DNA of 32,516 bases from Campylobacterota bacterium (GTDB lineage Bacteria > Campylobacterota > Campylobacteria > Campylobacterales > QNZT01): positions 1-32,516 of the forward strand of contig JAHZKW010000098.1 of assembly GCA_022600175.1 (NCBI GenBank), in the 5' to 3' direction. The notes under the pieces are model-generated. The model saw only the letters and a program-made list of their open reading frames with translations. It did no database searches and was not told the DNA's origin. Below, in pieces: positions 15,644 to 25,486 of the stretch (positions are counted from its first letter, which is position 1; every line of letters begins with the position of its first letter). Made by a program: the position numbers and the translations under genes.

Positions 15644-16339
15644 TTAGTCTATTTTTAGTTGATTATTCATCTCATTTTGCATCTGTGTACGGATAGATTC
15701 AAACCAACTTTTATCACTTGCCTTTGTAATTCTTACACTATCAAGATAGATCACTTTAACTTTACCCCTTTTAGCAGTAAAGTTCTTAGAGTCTAAAATA
15801 TTGCGTGTATTGAGGAGTACCACAGGTTGTACAATAAGTTCAAGTTTTGTTGTGATCAATTTTGCACCTGATTTAAAAGAGGCTAATTTTCGACCATCCC
15901 CTCGTGTACCTTCAGGAAAAATTGCAACAACACGATCATTTTGTAATCGTTCTTTAACATCTGAAAAGAGCTTTATCAGAGACTTTTTATTTTCACGTTC
16001 AACTTCAATCATCTTAGGCACTGTTAATATCTTACCAAAAAAAGGAATATTGCCTATCTCTTTTTTAGCTACCCAAGCAATATCTTTAGGATAGATATCT
16101 TCTAAAACTACAATATCTAAAAGACTTTGATGATTTAAGAGTAACATTTGTGTATTTGGATCAGGTTCTCCCTCTATCTCAATTTCGTATCCAATTAACT
16201 TTGACTGCAATTTTGCCCATGCACGTCTTATATCCCAATTTTTAGTATTAAAGAAAATCATCAAAAAAATAACAATAGTCACAGTAATGACAAATTCAAA
16301 AAAGATAAAAAATGCTTTAATTCTTTGTGCTATCTTCAT
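15644..16339 (-). CDS. plsC: 1-acyl-sn-glycerol-3-phosphate acyltransferase
   Basis: PlsC makes phosphatidic acid from lysophosphatidic acid at the inner membrane. The start at 16339 (231 residues) is preferred because the ATG is preceded by GGATGG and gives a normal N-terminus; a 16-residue extension would run further into the upstream gene. A hydrophobic segment at about 10-30 anchors it. The catalytic HxxxxD motif is His70-Asp75 in NHQSLLD, and the glycerol-phosphate-binding FPEGTRGDG is at 141-149. It overlaps the preceding gene by 23 bases. Confidence 0.92.
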   Translation of the reverse strand: MKIAQRIKAFFIFFEFVITVTIVIFLMIFFNTKNWDIRRAWAKLQSKLIGYEIEIEGEPDPNTQMLLLNHQSLLDIVVLEDIYPKDIAWVAKKEIGNIPFFGKILTVPKMIEVERENKKSLIKLFSDVKERLQNDRVVAIFPEGTRGDGRKLASFKSGAKLITTKLELIVQPVVLLNTRNILDSKNFTAKRGKVKVIYLDSVRITKASDKSWFESIRTQMQNEMNNQLKID

Positions 16340-17597
16340 CAATCCATCCAATCTTAGTATTTGGTAACAATACTTTAATATATCCATCTTTTCGCAATAA
16401 AATATCTGCTTCTATAGGTACTTCAGTTTTATAAAATATCGTTGAATTTTCTGTTGGCAAGATACGTAAAGCCATTCCCTCTTGTAGTTTAATTTTACTT
16501 ATAGGAACTTGCGTGTAAAGCATAAAAGCTAAAATAATTAACGAAAAAAGAAGTAAGTAAAGTTTTCTATACTTCAGATAAAAAAGAAAAAAGAGTAAAG
16601 CAAAAACAAATAAAGCAATTGCCTTATAAAGGGCATATTTGTTTTTTTGAGGGTTTAAATCAGTCTGTGTACTGACACTACTATCAAGAAGCATAACAGG
16701 AAATGAAACAATATGGTATTTATTACTCACTAAGTCAAAATATTTAAATTTAAAGTTTTTAATATCGTTAGAAATAATTGCAAAATAGTAAATACTCTGT
16801 ATAGGTCCACTCTCTTTAATCTCATCAATGCCATCACGGATAGCGTAAGGAATATGAAAATCTTCTAAATTTGCATTGGTTGCATTAATCTCTAAGAGTA
16901 CAATATTTGATTGTTCATCATACTTCTTTTCATGGTGATTATTAAGAGTAAAGTCTTCTGATAAAACAAGACAAAATGCTTCATCTTCACGTAAAGCAAC
17001 AACTTTAGGTTTATATGCTTCTAAACGTTTGTGCTGTTTTTGCCCTTTAGAAGAAGAGGCTGTCACTTCAATATCAGGTAACTTTGCCGCAGTTGAAAAG
17101 AGCTTTAAAACATAGCTATTTTCATAACTATTATCTGATGTTTTATTCCAAGGACGATTAGGGTTAAGAATCTTCACATGTTTAGCATCTAAAAAGCGTG
17201 TCTCAATCTCTTCTAAACGGCTATCAGTTACAATCGCTTTAAGACGCAAAGTAACATGTTGTGAAAGATAAATTTTTTCAGGTTTTTCAAGATAAGAGAG
17301 AAAGATTGTCTCAGCTTTGATAAAAGGGTCTTCATCTTCATCATCTATGTAAACTTCACCCTCATCAAATGCCTGTGTATCTGGAGTAGCAAAAACCTCT
17401 ATATCTGTAGGCTCCTCTACACTGTCCATATATTCATCAGCGGTCATCACTTCTTCATCTTCAATCACAATAGCATCTTCGTGTACAACTTGGTGATCTG
17501 GTTTACTCGTCCCAAATAAATCACCTAAAAAACTAGCTTGCATACTCAAGACAAAAAAGAAAAGAAGTGATACTATCACCAATGATTTTAATTTCAA
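16317..17597 (-). CDS. Periplasmic/membrane protein with C-terminal SH3-like domain
   Basis: The 426-residue product has a signal peptide (about 1-21), a very acidic low-complexity segment (about 40-92) and a beta-rich periplasmic region (about 95-310). Two adjacent transmembrane helices (about 326-343 and 346-365) follow, then a small C-terminal domain (about 372-426) with SH3b-like spacing (GMALRILPTENS, GYIKVLLPNTKIGWID). The TTG start overlaps the purQ stop (TTGA), and its 3' end overlaps plsC. A periplasmic protein of unknown function occupies the same place in Campylobacter as I recall it. The layout faintly recalls BatD-like proteins, but I would not assign that. Confidence 0.72.
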   Translation of the reverse strand: MKLKSLVIVSLLFFFVLSMQASFLGDLFGTSKPDHQVVHEDAIVIEDEEVMTADEYMDSVEEPTDIEVFATPDTQAFDEGEVYIDDEDEDPFIKAETIFLSYLEKPEKIYLSQHVTLRLKAIVTDSRLEEIETRFLDAKHVKILNPNRPWNKTSDNSYENSYVLKLFSTAAKLPDIEVTASSSKGQKQHKRLEAYKPKVVALREDEAFCLVLSEDFTLNNHHEKKYDEQSNIVLLEINATNANLEDFHIPYAIRDGIDEIKESGPIQSIYYFAIISNDIKNFKFKYFDLVSNKYHIVSFPVMLLDSSVSTQTDLNPQKNKYALYKAIALFVFALLFFLFYLKYRKLYLLLFSLIILAFMLYTQVPISKIKLQEGMALRILPTENSTIFYKTEVPIEADILLRKDGYIKVLLPNTKIGWIDEDSTKN

Positions 17598-18265
17598 CTA
17601 ATCAAACCCTGTAACATCTTCACACCATCGTCAGAGCCTAACATAGACTCCATAGCACGTTCAGGATGTGGCATAAGACCAAAAATATTGCGCTCTTTAT
17701 TACATATACCTGCTATTGCATCAATAGAACCATTTGGGTTTAATCTATTTCCTTGCGCATCACAGTATGTCAAAAGTACTTGATTATTTTCATAGAGTGC
17801 TTTAAGTCCAGACTCATCAATGTAGTAATTACCCTCACCATGTGCGAGAGGGATATTTACAATATCTCCAATATTTAAGGCTTGTAAAAAGTCATTCTCT
17901 TTATTGTGTACTTTAAGATGATGATGTTTAGAGACAAAGTGTACATGCTGGTTATGTTTCATTGCACCAGGGAGTAAATTTGCTTCTAATAAAATTTGAA
18001 AACCATTACAAATACCTAACACTTTTCCACCACTATGCGCATACTCTATGACATCTTTCATGATTGGTGAGAACTTAGCGATCGATCCGCTACGTAATGC
18101 ATCCCCATAGCTAAACCCACCTGGCAATACTACTAAGTCAGTATTTTCAGGAAGTTTACTCTCTTTATGCCATATAAGTTCAACATCTTGATCTAACATT
18201 TCATAGGCATATTTTGTATCGTACTCACAGTTCGTTCCAGGAAATACAACAACAACTATTTTCAT
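17594..18265 (-). CDS. purQ: Phosphoribosylformylglycinamidine synthase subunit PurQ
   Basis: This is the glutaminase subunit of the three-part FGAM synthase (PurL/PurQ/PurS), supplying ammonia for step four of purine synthesis. The 223-residue class I amidotransferase has its nucleophile at Cys86 (VLGICNGFQIL) and the His200/Glu202 pair in GLMPHPERAME. It overlaps purS by four bases upstream and the SH3-like gene downstream. PurL is not in this window. Confidence 0.97.
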   Translation of the reverse strand: MKIVVVVFPGTNCEYDTKYAYEMLDQDVELIWHKESKLPENTDLVVLPGGFSYGDALRSGSIAKFSPIMKDVIEYAHSGGKVLGICNGFQILLEANLLPGAMKHNQHVHFVSKHHHLKVHNKENDFLQALNIGDIVNIPLAHGEGNYYIDESGLKALYENNQVLLTYCDAQGNRLNPNGSIDAIAGICNKERNIFGLMPHPERAMESMLGSDDGVKMLQGLIS

Positions 18266-18504
18266 TGTACTATCTCAATCTCATAATCTTCAATAACAGT
18301 GTTTGCAAGAAGTTCTTCACACATTTTGATCAAATCTTCATTTGCTTTTTCTTGATTATTTTCATCCATATCAATAATGATTTGTTTACCAATTCTTACA
18401 TCATTTACATTGTCAAAATGTAGCGCTGAAAGTGCATGGTGTACAGCTTTTCCTGCAGGATCTAAAACACCCTCTTTGAGTTTAATGTTCACCACTGCTT
18501 TCAT
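18262..18504 (-). CDS. purS: Phosphoribosylformylglycinamidine synthase subunit PurS
   Basis: PurS is the small bridging subunit of FGAM synthase. The 80-residue product has the family pattern: [20 protein letters not shown] at the N-terminus, [14 protein letters not shown] in the middle, and a final helix plus strand ([19 protein letters not shown]). It overlaps purC and purQ by four bases each, implying coupled translation and stoichiometric synthesis. Confidence 0.96.
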   Translation of the reverse strand: MKAVVNIKLKEGVLDPAGKAVHHALSALHFDNVNDVRIGKQIIIDMDENNQEKANEDLIKMCEELLANTVIEDYEIEIVQ

Positions 18505-19220
18505 AGCACATCCCCTAAGATTCTTTTCAATACTTCTTCATAGGCAACTTTGACATTACCAAGGTTCTCACGAAATCTATCTTTATCAAGTTTTTCACCA
18601 CTATCCATATCCCAGAATCTACAACTATCTGGACTGATTTCATCACTTAATAAAATCTCACCCTCTTTATCGATTCCAAACTCAACTTTAAAATCTACAA
18701 GGTTAAGTCTTCTTTCTGCAAAAAAGTCTTTTAAAAGACGGTTGATTTGTAACCCTTTTTGCTTCAATATATCAAGCTTAGCACGGTCATCAACAAGTTC
18801 AAGCAGCATACAGTGATCATCTGTGATGATTGGATCATTCAAATCATCATCTTTAAGATAAAACTCCACTAAAGTAAATGGCAATACTTTACCATCTTCA
18901 ATACCAAGGCGCTTGCTTAAAGACCCTGTTGCTGTATTTCTAACAACCACTTCAATAGGGATAATCTCAACGCTTTTTACTAATTGATGATTTTCATCTA
19001 ACGTCTCAATAAGATGTGTTTTTACACCATTTGCTGACAAAAGTGCATAAAGTTCGGTACTGATCTTACAGTTTAATGCCCCTTTACCTTGCTCACTGCC
19101 TTTCTTTTCTGCATTAAACGCAGTCAAGTCATCTTTAAACTCTGCAATCAATTGATCTGTATTCTCAGTTGCGTATAACCTTTTTGCTTTACCTTCGTAT
19201 AAAAGTTCTTTCTTTTCCAC
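18501..19220 (-). CDS. purC: SAICAR synthetase PurC
   Basis: PurC joins CAIR and aspartate with ATP to make SAICAR. The 239-residue product has the N-terminal [13 protein letters not shown] motif, [18 protein letters not shown], and the C-terminal [14 protein letters not shown] signature. The start is GTG at 19220 with AGGAG eight bases upstream. It lies nine bases after ctp and overlaps purS by four bases. Confidence 0.97.
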   Translation of the reverse strand: MEKKELLYEGKAKRLYATENTDQLIAEFKDDLTAFNAEKKGSEQGKGALNCKISTELYALLSANGVKTHLIETLDENHQLVKSVEIIPIEVVVRNTATGSLSKRLGIEDGKVLPFTLVEFYLKDDDLNDPIITDDHCMLLELVDDRAKLDILKQKGLQINRLLKDFFAERRLNLVDFKVEFGIDKEGEILLSDEISPDSCRFWDMDSGEKLDKDRFRENLGNVKVAYEEVLKRILGDVL

Positions 19221-19229
19221 CTGTTACTC

Positions 19230-20558
19230 CTAATGAAATCCATTTGTTATTGTTAAAACTTTAATTGTATCAATTGCTGTTTTAAGTTGTATATCTTTTA
19301 AAATATCATCTTTTGTGATCAACTTTTTATTCTTTTTCTCTTCTTTTTTATCTTTTGTTACTTTCTCATCAATCTTCTCTAACTGTCCTTCAAGATGTTT
19401 TTTTAGATCACTCTCTTTGATAGAGAACTGATCTTTATCGACAACAACTTCTCCAGGGAAAACTTCAATATCAGGTTCTACCCCTTTAGCTTGAATTGTT
19501 CTACCATCAGGAAGATAATATCTTGCAACTGTCAATCTTAATGCTTCTTCATTACCTATTGGTAAGATCACTTGTACTGACCCTTTACCAAAACTTTTCT
19601 GTCCTATTAATACAGCGCGTTTATGATCTTGTAATGCCCCACTGACAATTTCACTTGCACTCGCACTACCCCCATTAATCAACACAACAAGAGGAATATC
19701 TGTAAAAGTACCTGTTTTTGTTGCATTATAGATCTGATTTTCACGCTCTAATCTTCCTTTTTGTGAAACAATAACACCATCCTCAACAAAAAGATCAGTT
19801 AGTCCTACAGCTTGATTGAGAAGACCTCCTGGATTATTTCTAAGATCAAGGATTAGACCTTTCATACTACCTTTATGTTTGATGATTGCAGATTGGACCT
19901 CTTCAGTCACTTTCTTATCAAAGTTAGTCACCCTGATATAAAGGATATCACTCTCTTCTATTTTTTTAGTATAGACAGAATCTATCTTAATGATATCTCG
20001 AATGATCTCAATCGTCAATGGTTTTTGTTCATTTTTACGCACAACCGTAAGTTCAATTTTTGAACCAGGTTTACCTCGCATAATTCCTACAGCTTCGTCA
20101 ATAGTCATATTGAGTGTTGATTTTTCATTGATCTTTAAGATAATATCTTCTGATTTCATTCCTGCTTTATCTGCAGGTGTCCCTTCAATCGGAGCGATAA
20201 CGGTTAATGCACCATCACGCATCCCTACTGTGATACCAAGACCACCAAATTCACCCTCTGTTTGAATCTTCATATCTTTATACTTCTTCTTATTCATAAA
20301 AGAAGAGTGTGCATCTAAATTGGTTAAAAGTCCTTCCAGTGACTTATCAATAATATCAGAGATATTTTGATCATCCACATAGTACTGTTCAACAGTCTGT
20401 ATTACTTTTGTGTATTTTGCTAACGCATTGAGCCTATTTTCACCAATCTGGGCAGCAAGCGGTGCTTCACTTTTCGCAAACACAGAAGAGCTCAAAAAGA
20501 GCGCTGAAGCAACAAAGGTTGTTATAAAGCCAAATGCTATAAATTTTCCATCTTTCAT
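19230..20558 (-). CDS. ctpA: Carboxyl-terminal processing peptidase (S41 family)
   Basis: This is a periplasmic Ser-Lys protease of the Ctp/Prc family, which trims or degrades envelope proteins from their C-termini. The 442-residue product has a signal peptide or anchor (about 8-28), a PDZ domain (about 100-180, GGLGITVGMRDGALTVIAPI) and the S41 core with LILDLRNNPGG. The catalytic pair is Ser300 in NGGSASASEI and Lys325 in SFGKGSVQ, 25 residues apart as expected. The last 60 residues are rich in Lys and Glu. It is first in the ctp-purC-purS-purQ run and is divergent from the large surface gene. The exact paralogue name is less sure than the family. Confidence 0.93.
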   Translation of the reverse strand: MKDGKFIAFGFITTFVASALFLSSSVFAKSEAPLAAQIGENRLNALAKYTKVIQTVEQYYVDDQNISDIIDKSLEGLLTNLDAHSSFMNKKKYKDMKIQTEGEFGGLGITVGMRDGALTVIAPIEGTPADKAGMKSEDIILKINEKSTLNMTIDEAVGIMRGKPGSKIELTVVRKNEQKPLTIEIIRDIIKIDSVYTKKIEESDILYIRVTNFDKKVTEEVQSAIIKHKGSMKGLILDLRNNPGGLLNQAVGLTDLFVEDGVIVSQKGRLERENQIYNATKTGTFTDIPLVVLINGGSASASEIVSGALQDHKRAVLIGQKSFGKGSVQVILPIGNEEALRLTVARYYLPDGRTIQAKGVEPDIEVFPGEVVVDKDQFSIKESDLKKHLEGQLEKIDEKVTKDKKEEKKNKKLITKDDILKDIQLKTAIDTIKVLTITNGFH

Positions 20559-20758
20559 AAAGTATGATTCTCCAAAATTATATGTAAAGCATCTATTTTA
20601 GTTAAATTCTTCTGAAAAATCAATTTATAGGCTTTTAGTCCATCTACATCTAAACAAAAAAATAAAATTTTTTCTACGATTTTCTTGTTAAAAGATTAAA
20701 ACTATTTTCACCATATCCGATATTTATTACAAGAATTTTTATTTCAAAGGATAAATTA
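20559..20758. other. Divergent promoter region between ctp and the surface-repeat gene
   Basis: This 200-base AT-rich gap must hold the promoters for both the ctp-pur operon and the two-gene outer-membrane system. AAAGGA at about 20747-20752 is the ribosome binding site of the gene at 20759. Candidate -10 boxes exist (for example ATTATA at 20577-20582, minus strand), but none is convincing by position. I see no terminator, RNA gene or small ORF here. Confidence 0.5.
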
Positions 20759-23700
20759 ATGATAAAAAAAATGATTTTATCATCAAAAATAATTCGTTAT
20801 TTAACGACATTATTTATACTCTTTTTTACAGCCACTTCAATGCAAGCTGTCAGTATAAAGCTTGATGGTACGGGAGGCTTACTCTCTGGTACCGACTGTC
20901 AAGCTGGCGCACAGTACCGTTTTGGAACTGAAAATAGTTATAACGGACAAGCCATAGATCTTCTTGTTGACGTACTTAATTCAGATAATGATTATGCTGC
21001 TGGTGCATGTGTATTTGCAACAGAAAAAACACTTGCAACCAGACTAAGAGATATGGATAGTGGAGATAATATTGCATATCAAGAGTATCAAATCACACTG
21101 GTTCAACAAGGTACAACCATACCTCTTGAAGTTGATCGTTTGATGTTAACTGCTTATGATTTAGATATCAACTCAGGTACAAGTGTCACAGATACTGATG
21201 ACTTTTATGTAGCAGCAGACAATGCTTTCATCTCTAGTGGTAGTTCTGTCATCCATACCCAAGGCTCATTTTATACACACTATACAGATAAACTCAAAGG
21301 TTGGAATGGCGGTAACTGTGATGATACAGCTTCAACACCTGATGTCACTTGTAGAGCAAGTTCTATTTGGATTAATGGAAATGGACTCAATAGAGTCTCT
21401 ACCGTACGAGTTAGAGTGCAAAATGATAACGCATATGGGGATCATCCAACAGACTCAGAAAACTGGGGTGCCCATAGATTAATCCAACTCTCCTTTCAAA
21501 TAGAAGATTTTGCAGATATCTTTAATGGACAAAAAGAGTATGGAGATGCACCTAGCAATTATGGAGCAGCAGGTTCAGCTCTAGATGGTACGATTATGTT
21601 AGGTTCTGGATTGCCTGCAGATCAAGAGAGCAGCTATCAAAATAGTAGTGACGCGACTGCAGATGATAGCGATACTGGAGGATTAAACTATGACGATGAT
21701 GATGCTATCTCTCTTTCAGGAACAACGTTAAGTGGACAAACATTAGGCACAGGAGAGAGTGTGACTTTGGATATCACTACTTATGGTAGCGGTTATCTAC
21801 AAGGCTGGTTTGATTGGAACAGTGATGGTGACTTTGAAGATAGTGGTGAACATGTTATCAGTGGACATCAGATTATCAATAGCGGAGAGAGTAGCGGTAA
21901 CATTACCACAACAAATGCTTCAAGTGGTGTCACCCAAACAGCGCTCACTATTACAATTCCAGCAACAGCAATTACTGGAAATACATTTGCACGATTTAGA
22001 TTTAGTGAAACCAATAGTGCTAACGAGAGAGATCCACGTAGTGATATCTCTCTTAAAGGAGAGGTGGAAGATTATCAACTCGGCATTGTTGCTATGGCAG
22101 CAGTTTCAGGTAGTGTACAAACATCAGCAAATAATCCCATAGCAAATGTCTCCCTACAAATTATGAATGGTACTTCAGTTGTCAATGATACAGACGGTAA
22201 TCCTTTACAAACGACTACTGATACATCAGGAAACTATAGCTTTACTAAAGTACCTGTAGGAAGTTTTACAATAGTCCAAACACAACCCTCTGGATATAAC
22301 TCAGTGAGTGATACAGAGGGTGCTAATGATGACCAGATTAACCTACTAATAAACCCTGGACAAAATTATACAAACAATAATTTTGTAGAGGTACAATTTT
22401 CTGGTACCGTCTCAGGTTCAGTCCATGATATCAATGCAAATCCACTCAGCAATGTCACGGTTCATATTGAAGATGGATCAAACAATATTGTCAATGATAT
22501 TAATGGCAATCCGCTCACTACAACCACAGATAATAGTGGAAATTACAGTTTTACCAATGTCCCTGCAGGAAATTTTGAGATCATTGAGACAGATCCTACA
22601 AACTATATGTCACAAAGTGATGGTGATAACTCTTTTGATGATGGAAGCTTTAGCAACCATTCTCAAACAGATAATCGTATTCCATTGGTTATTACTGATG
22701 GGAAAAATGATAGTGATAATAACTTTATAGATCAGATGATTCCAGCAACTGTATCAGGGAGTGTACAAACCCCTGCAAATACAGCAATCCCCAATGTAAC
22801 GATTACTATAGAAGATGGTTCAGGTAATGTAATCAGTGATATCAATAGTAACCCTTTAACGACCACAACGGATGCAAGTGGAAATTATAGCTTTACAGAT
22901 ATCCCAGCAGGGAGTTATGTGATCAAAGAGAGTGACCTTACAAACTATAGCTCAGTGAGTGATGTAGATGGTGCAAATGATAATACTATCGCAATCACTG
23001 TTGTATCAGGACAAAGTTATAGCAATAGAGACTTTGTAGATACTTTACCTACGGGGACTATTGCTGGCTTAGTTAAAGATAACCATGATACACCACTTGC
23101 AAATGTCAGTGTGCAAATCTTTGAAAGTGATGGAACCACACCAGCACGAGATAATAATGGGGTTATTGTACCAACAGCTACTACAGATAGCTTAGGAAAC
23201 TTTAGTTTTACAAATATGCCTGCAGACAACTATCTACTGATAGAGACAAATCCTACAAACTACCTCTCAGTAGATGATCAAGCTGGTGATGAACAAAGTA
23301 CAAATAGTAGTCAAAGTGATGATACGATACCTGTAACATTAGGCTTTAATGAGATTGATGATGATAATATTTTTATCGATCAAATAGAAAATAAAATCAT
23401 TGGTAACGTTTACACAGATAATAATGCGGATGGCACACCTGATGGGCCACTGCAAGGGGTGACTATTGACCTTAATGATTGTGCAGGTAACAGCTATCAT
23501 GATACAACCACAACAGATGTCAATGGAGAGTATAGATTTTCAGGGGTAGTACCCAACTGCTATATCATTACAGAGAGTGACCCTGTAGGATATCAATCGG
23601 TGAGTGATATCGATGGCAATAATCCAAATACAATTACACTTACCATGATTAACACAACGATCACTGGACAAGACTTCATTGATGAGCCAACAGTGAGCCT

Positions 23701-25486
23701 TAGTGGAACTGTACGTGCAGATGTGGATTATGATGCTACAACAGATCAACCACTCTCAGGCGTAAAGATTCAACTACGAGATAATAGTGATATCCTTATT
23801 GGCACAGCAACCACAGATCAAAATGGGCTCTATCAGTTTGATGATATTACGCCAGGAAACTATACGATCAAAGAGCTTGATCCTTCTGGATATGGATCAC
23901 TTCGTGATATTGATGGTGCCAACGATAATATGATCAATCTCACAGTCAGTACCAGCAATATCACAGGACAAGATTTTGATGATCAAAAACGTATCACCGT
24001 TTCTGGTACTGTCAAAGTAGACATCAATGGTGACAAAATTGTTGATGAACCCCTTAAGAATGCAGACCTAGAGTTACAAGATAGTCATGGAAATGTCATA
24101 CAAACATCGCAAACAGATGATCAAGGTCATTATGAATTTACAGATTTAGAACCAGGAAGTTACACCATTGTTGAAGTAGATAAACCAGGTTATGAGTCAC
24201 TCAGTGATATCGATGGTGCCAATGACAATATTATCAATATTGATCTTACAGGTACAGGAAACGTCACTGGCCAAGATTTTGAAAACTTAGCCATAGCTCC
24301 ACAATTTATTACACTTGATAAACAAGCAGAAAAAAAAGAGGCTAGCATTGGTGGGTTTGTCCCTTATAGTATTCGTGTAGAGAATCAAGATGAGACTTAT
24401 AACTATTCAGCTGTTACCATACAAGATACCCTACCTTCAGGATTTAAATATGTAGAAAAAAGTGCACGTATTACACGAAATGGACAAACATCAATGCTCA
24501 ATGCTACAGGAGAACAAGTGATAGAGTTTGGCACTTTTGCTTTACATGCAGGAGAGAGTCTCCAAATTACCTATCTACTTAAAGTTGGTGTTGCTGTTGC
24601 CCATGGAGAGCATATCAATAAAGCTGTTGCGGTACAAAATGGAGAGCCTGTGAGTACTGAAGTTAAAGCAAGCGTAAAAATCATCGCGGATAGTTTTGCA
24701 GATAATGCAACACTTATAGGGAAAGTATTTGCAGATAACAATGAAAATGGTATCCAAGATGAAGAAGAGTTAGGAATCCCTGGAGTAAGACTTGCCACAG
24801 TTGAGGGACTGTTGATTGAGACAGATGGTTTTGGTCGCTATCATGTTGCAGATGTTGAAAGTGGTGGTTTTGGTAGTCGTGGTAAAAACTTTATCATTAA
24901 AATAGATCCATTTACACTTCCTGATGGGGCGATATTTACCACAGAAAATCCCCGCGTATACCGTATCACTTCAGGACAACTCAATGTTGTTAATTTTGGC
25001 GTAAAACTACCAGAACAAGAGTATGCAAGTAAGATGGTAGAAGTGATGATGAAAAAAGAGAAAAAGAGATTAGTCAAAAAAACAAAATCACTCGGGTCAA
25101 TCTATTTTGACTCTGACCAAGACTGTATTAGACCAGACCAAGTAAAAAAGCTCAAAAAGATGGCACAAACACTCAAAGATCTAGGTGGTGGAGAGATCAT
25201 GATTGAAGGTAACACAGATGCTAGAGCCCCTATCTGGTATAACAAAAAACTAGCCTATAAACGTGCAAAAAGCGTCTATCAAGAGTTAAAATATCAACTT
25301 GGAGATGAAGCGATTAACAGTGTTGATGTTCTCTATGACAACTGTGAAAGTGAAGTTGTTTTTGACCCTCGCTATGACTGGTGGGGTAAACCTAATGCAC
25401 CAAAGAGCAAAAAAGAGTGTACCCAACTAGGTAAGAAGGTAGATTGTAACCTACCTCGTTTTAATGCACAAGGAGGTGTGCTATGA
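20759..25486 (+). CDS. Giant exported repeat protein: GEVED, SdrD-B-like repeats, DUF11, OmpA-like domain
   Basis: The 1575-residue product has these parts: a signal peptide (1-30, cut after MQA); a unique N-terminal domain (about 31-255); a GEVED-type region (about 259-441, from EYGDAP to GEVEDYQL); seven Ig-like SdrD-B/Cna-B-type repeats (about 449-1179); and a DUF11-type domain (about 1180-1310, ending before SVKI). One further B-like module follows with GRYHVADVES (about 1317-1420), then a C-terminal OmpA-like domain (about 1443-1550). The OmpA-like domain keeps the diaminopimelate-binding Asp1487 and Arg1502, 15 apart as in E. coli OmpA. Four cysteines lie in or after that domain. It is probably an envelope-spanning or surface adhesin-like protein fixed to peptidoglycan. 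Its stop overlaps the next gene (ATGA). From memory, similar modules occur fused to a barrel in single large proteins elsewhere. Confidence 0.85.
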   Translation: MIKKMILSSKIIRYLTTLFILFFTATSMQAVSIKLDGTGGLLSGTDCQAGAQYRFGTENSYNGQAIDLLVDVLNSDNDYAAGACVFATEKTLATRLRDMDSGDNIAYQEYQITLVQQGTTIPLEVDRLMLTAYDLDINSGTSVTDTDDFYVAADNAFISSGSSVIHTQGSFYTHYTDKLKGWNGGNCDDTASTPDVTCRASSIWINGNGLNRVSTVRVRVQNDNAYGDHPTDSENWGAHRLIQLSFQIEDFADIFNGQKEYGDAPSNYGAAGSALDGTIMLGSGLPADQESSYQNSSDATADDSDTGGLNYDDDDAISLSGTTLSGQTLGTGESVTLDITTYGSGYLQGWFDWNSDGDFEDSGEHVISGHQIINSGESSGNITTTNASSGVTQTALTITIPATAITGNTFARFRFSETNSANERDPRSDISLKGEVEDYQLGIVAMAAVSGSVQTSANNPIANVSLQIMNGTSVVNDTDGNPLQTTTDTSGNYSFTKVPVGSFTIVQTQPSGYNSVSDTEGANDDQINLLINPGQNYTNNNFVEVQFSGTVSGSVHDINANPLSNVTVHIEDGSNNIVNDINGNPLTTTTDNSGNYSFTNVPAGNFEIIETDPTNYMSQSDGDNSFDDGSFSNHSQTDNRIPLVITDGKNDSDNNFIDQMIPATVSGSVQTPANTAIPNVTITIEDGSGNVISDINSNPLTTTTDASGNYSFTDIPAGSYVIKESDLTNYSSVSDVDGANDNTIAITVVSGQSYSNRDFVDTLPTGTIAGLVKDNHDTPLANVSVQIFESDGTTPARDNNGVIVPTATTDSLGNFSFTNMPADNYLLIETNPTNYLSVDDQAGDEQSTNSSQSDDTIPVTLGFNEIDDDNIFIDQIENKIIGNVYTDNNADGTPDGPLQGVTIDLNDCAGNSYHDTTTTDVNGEYRFSGVVPNCYIITESDPVGYQSVSDIDGNNPNTITLTMINTTITGQDFIDEPTVSLSGTVRADVDYDATTDQPLSGVKIQLRDNSDILIGTATTDQNGLYQFDDITPGNYTIKELDPSGYGSLRDIDGANDNMINLTVSTSNITGQDFDDQKRITVSGTVKVDINGDKIVDEPLKNADLELQDSHGNVIQTSQTDDQGHYEFTDLEPGSYTIVEVDKPGYESLSDIDGANDNIINIDLTGTGNVTGQDFENLAIAPQFITLDKQAEKKEASIGGFVPYSIRVENQDETYNYSAVTIQDTLPSGFKYVEKSARITRNGQTSMLNATGEQVIEFGTFALHAGESLQITYLLKVGVAVAHGEHINKAVAVQNGEPVSTEVKASVKIIADSFADNATLIGKVFADNNENGIQDEEELGIPGVRLATVEGLLIETDGFGRYHVADVESGGFGSRGKNFIIKIDPFTLPDGAIFTTENPRVYRITSGQLNVVNFGVKLPEQEYASKMVEVMMKKEKKRLVKKTKSLGSIYFDSDQDCIRPDQVKKLKKMAQTLKDLGGGEIMIEGNTDARAPIWYNKKLAYKRAKSVYQELKYQLGDEAINSVDVLYDNCESEVVFDPRYDWWGKPNAPKSKKECTQLGKKVDCNLPRFNAQGGVL
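22103..24298 (+). repeat. Seven tandem B-type (SdrD/Cna-B-like) protein repeats
   Basis: Units of about 98-114 residues begin near residues 449, 551, 665, 767, 880, 979 and 1079. Each runs VSGSV..., a first strand (NVxxxIxDG), TTTDxxGNYSFTxVPxGxY, a Y-S-V/L-S-D region, and usually DxDGANDNxI followed by a closing F(I/V)D or FxDQ. Units 2 and 4 carry a longer loop. They are conserved in protein but diverged in DNA, so not a recent amplification. Confidence 0.85.

Noticed and set aside
20577-20582. ATTATA as the -10 box of ctp on the minus strand
   Set aside because: The implied transcription start would fall inside the ribosome binding site (20570-20573), so it is unlikely to serve ctp.
22103-24298. 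Repeat array considered as CRISPR or minisatellite
   Set aside because: The periodicity is about 300 bases, follows codon phase and is conserved in protein rather than DNA, so these are protein domain repeats.
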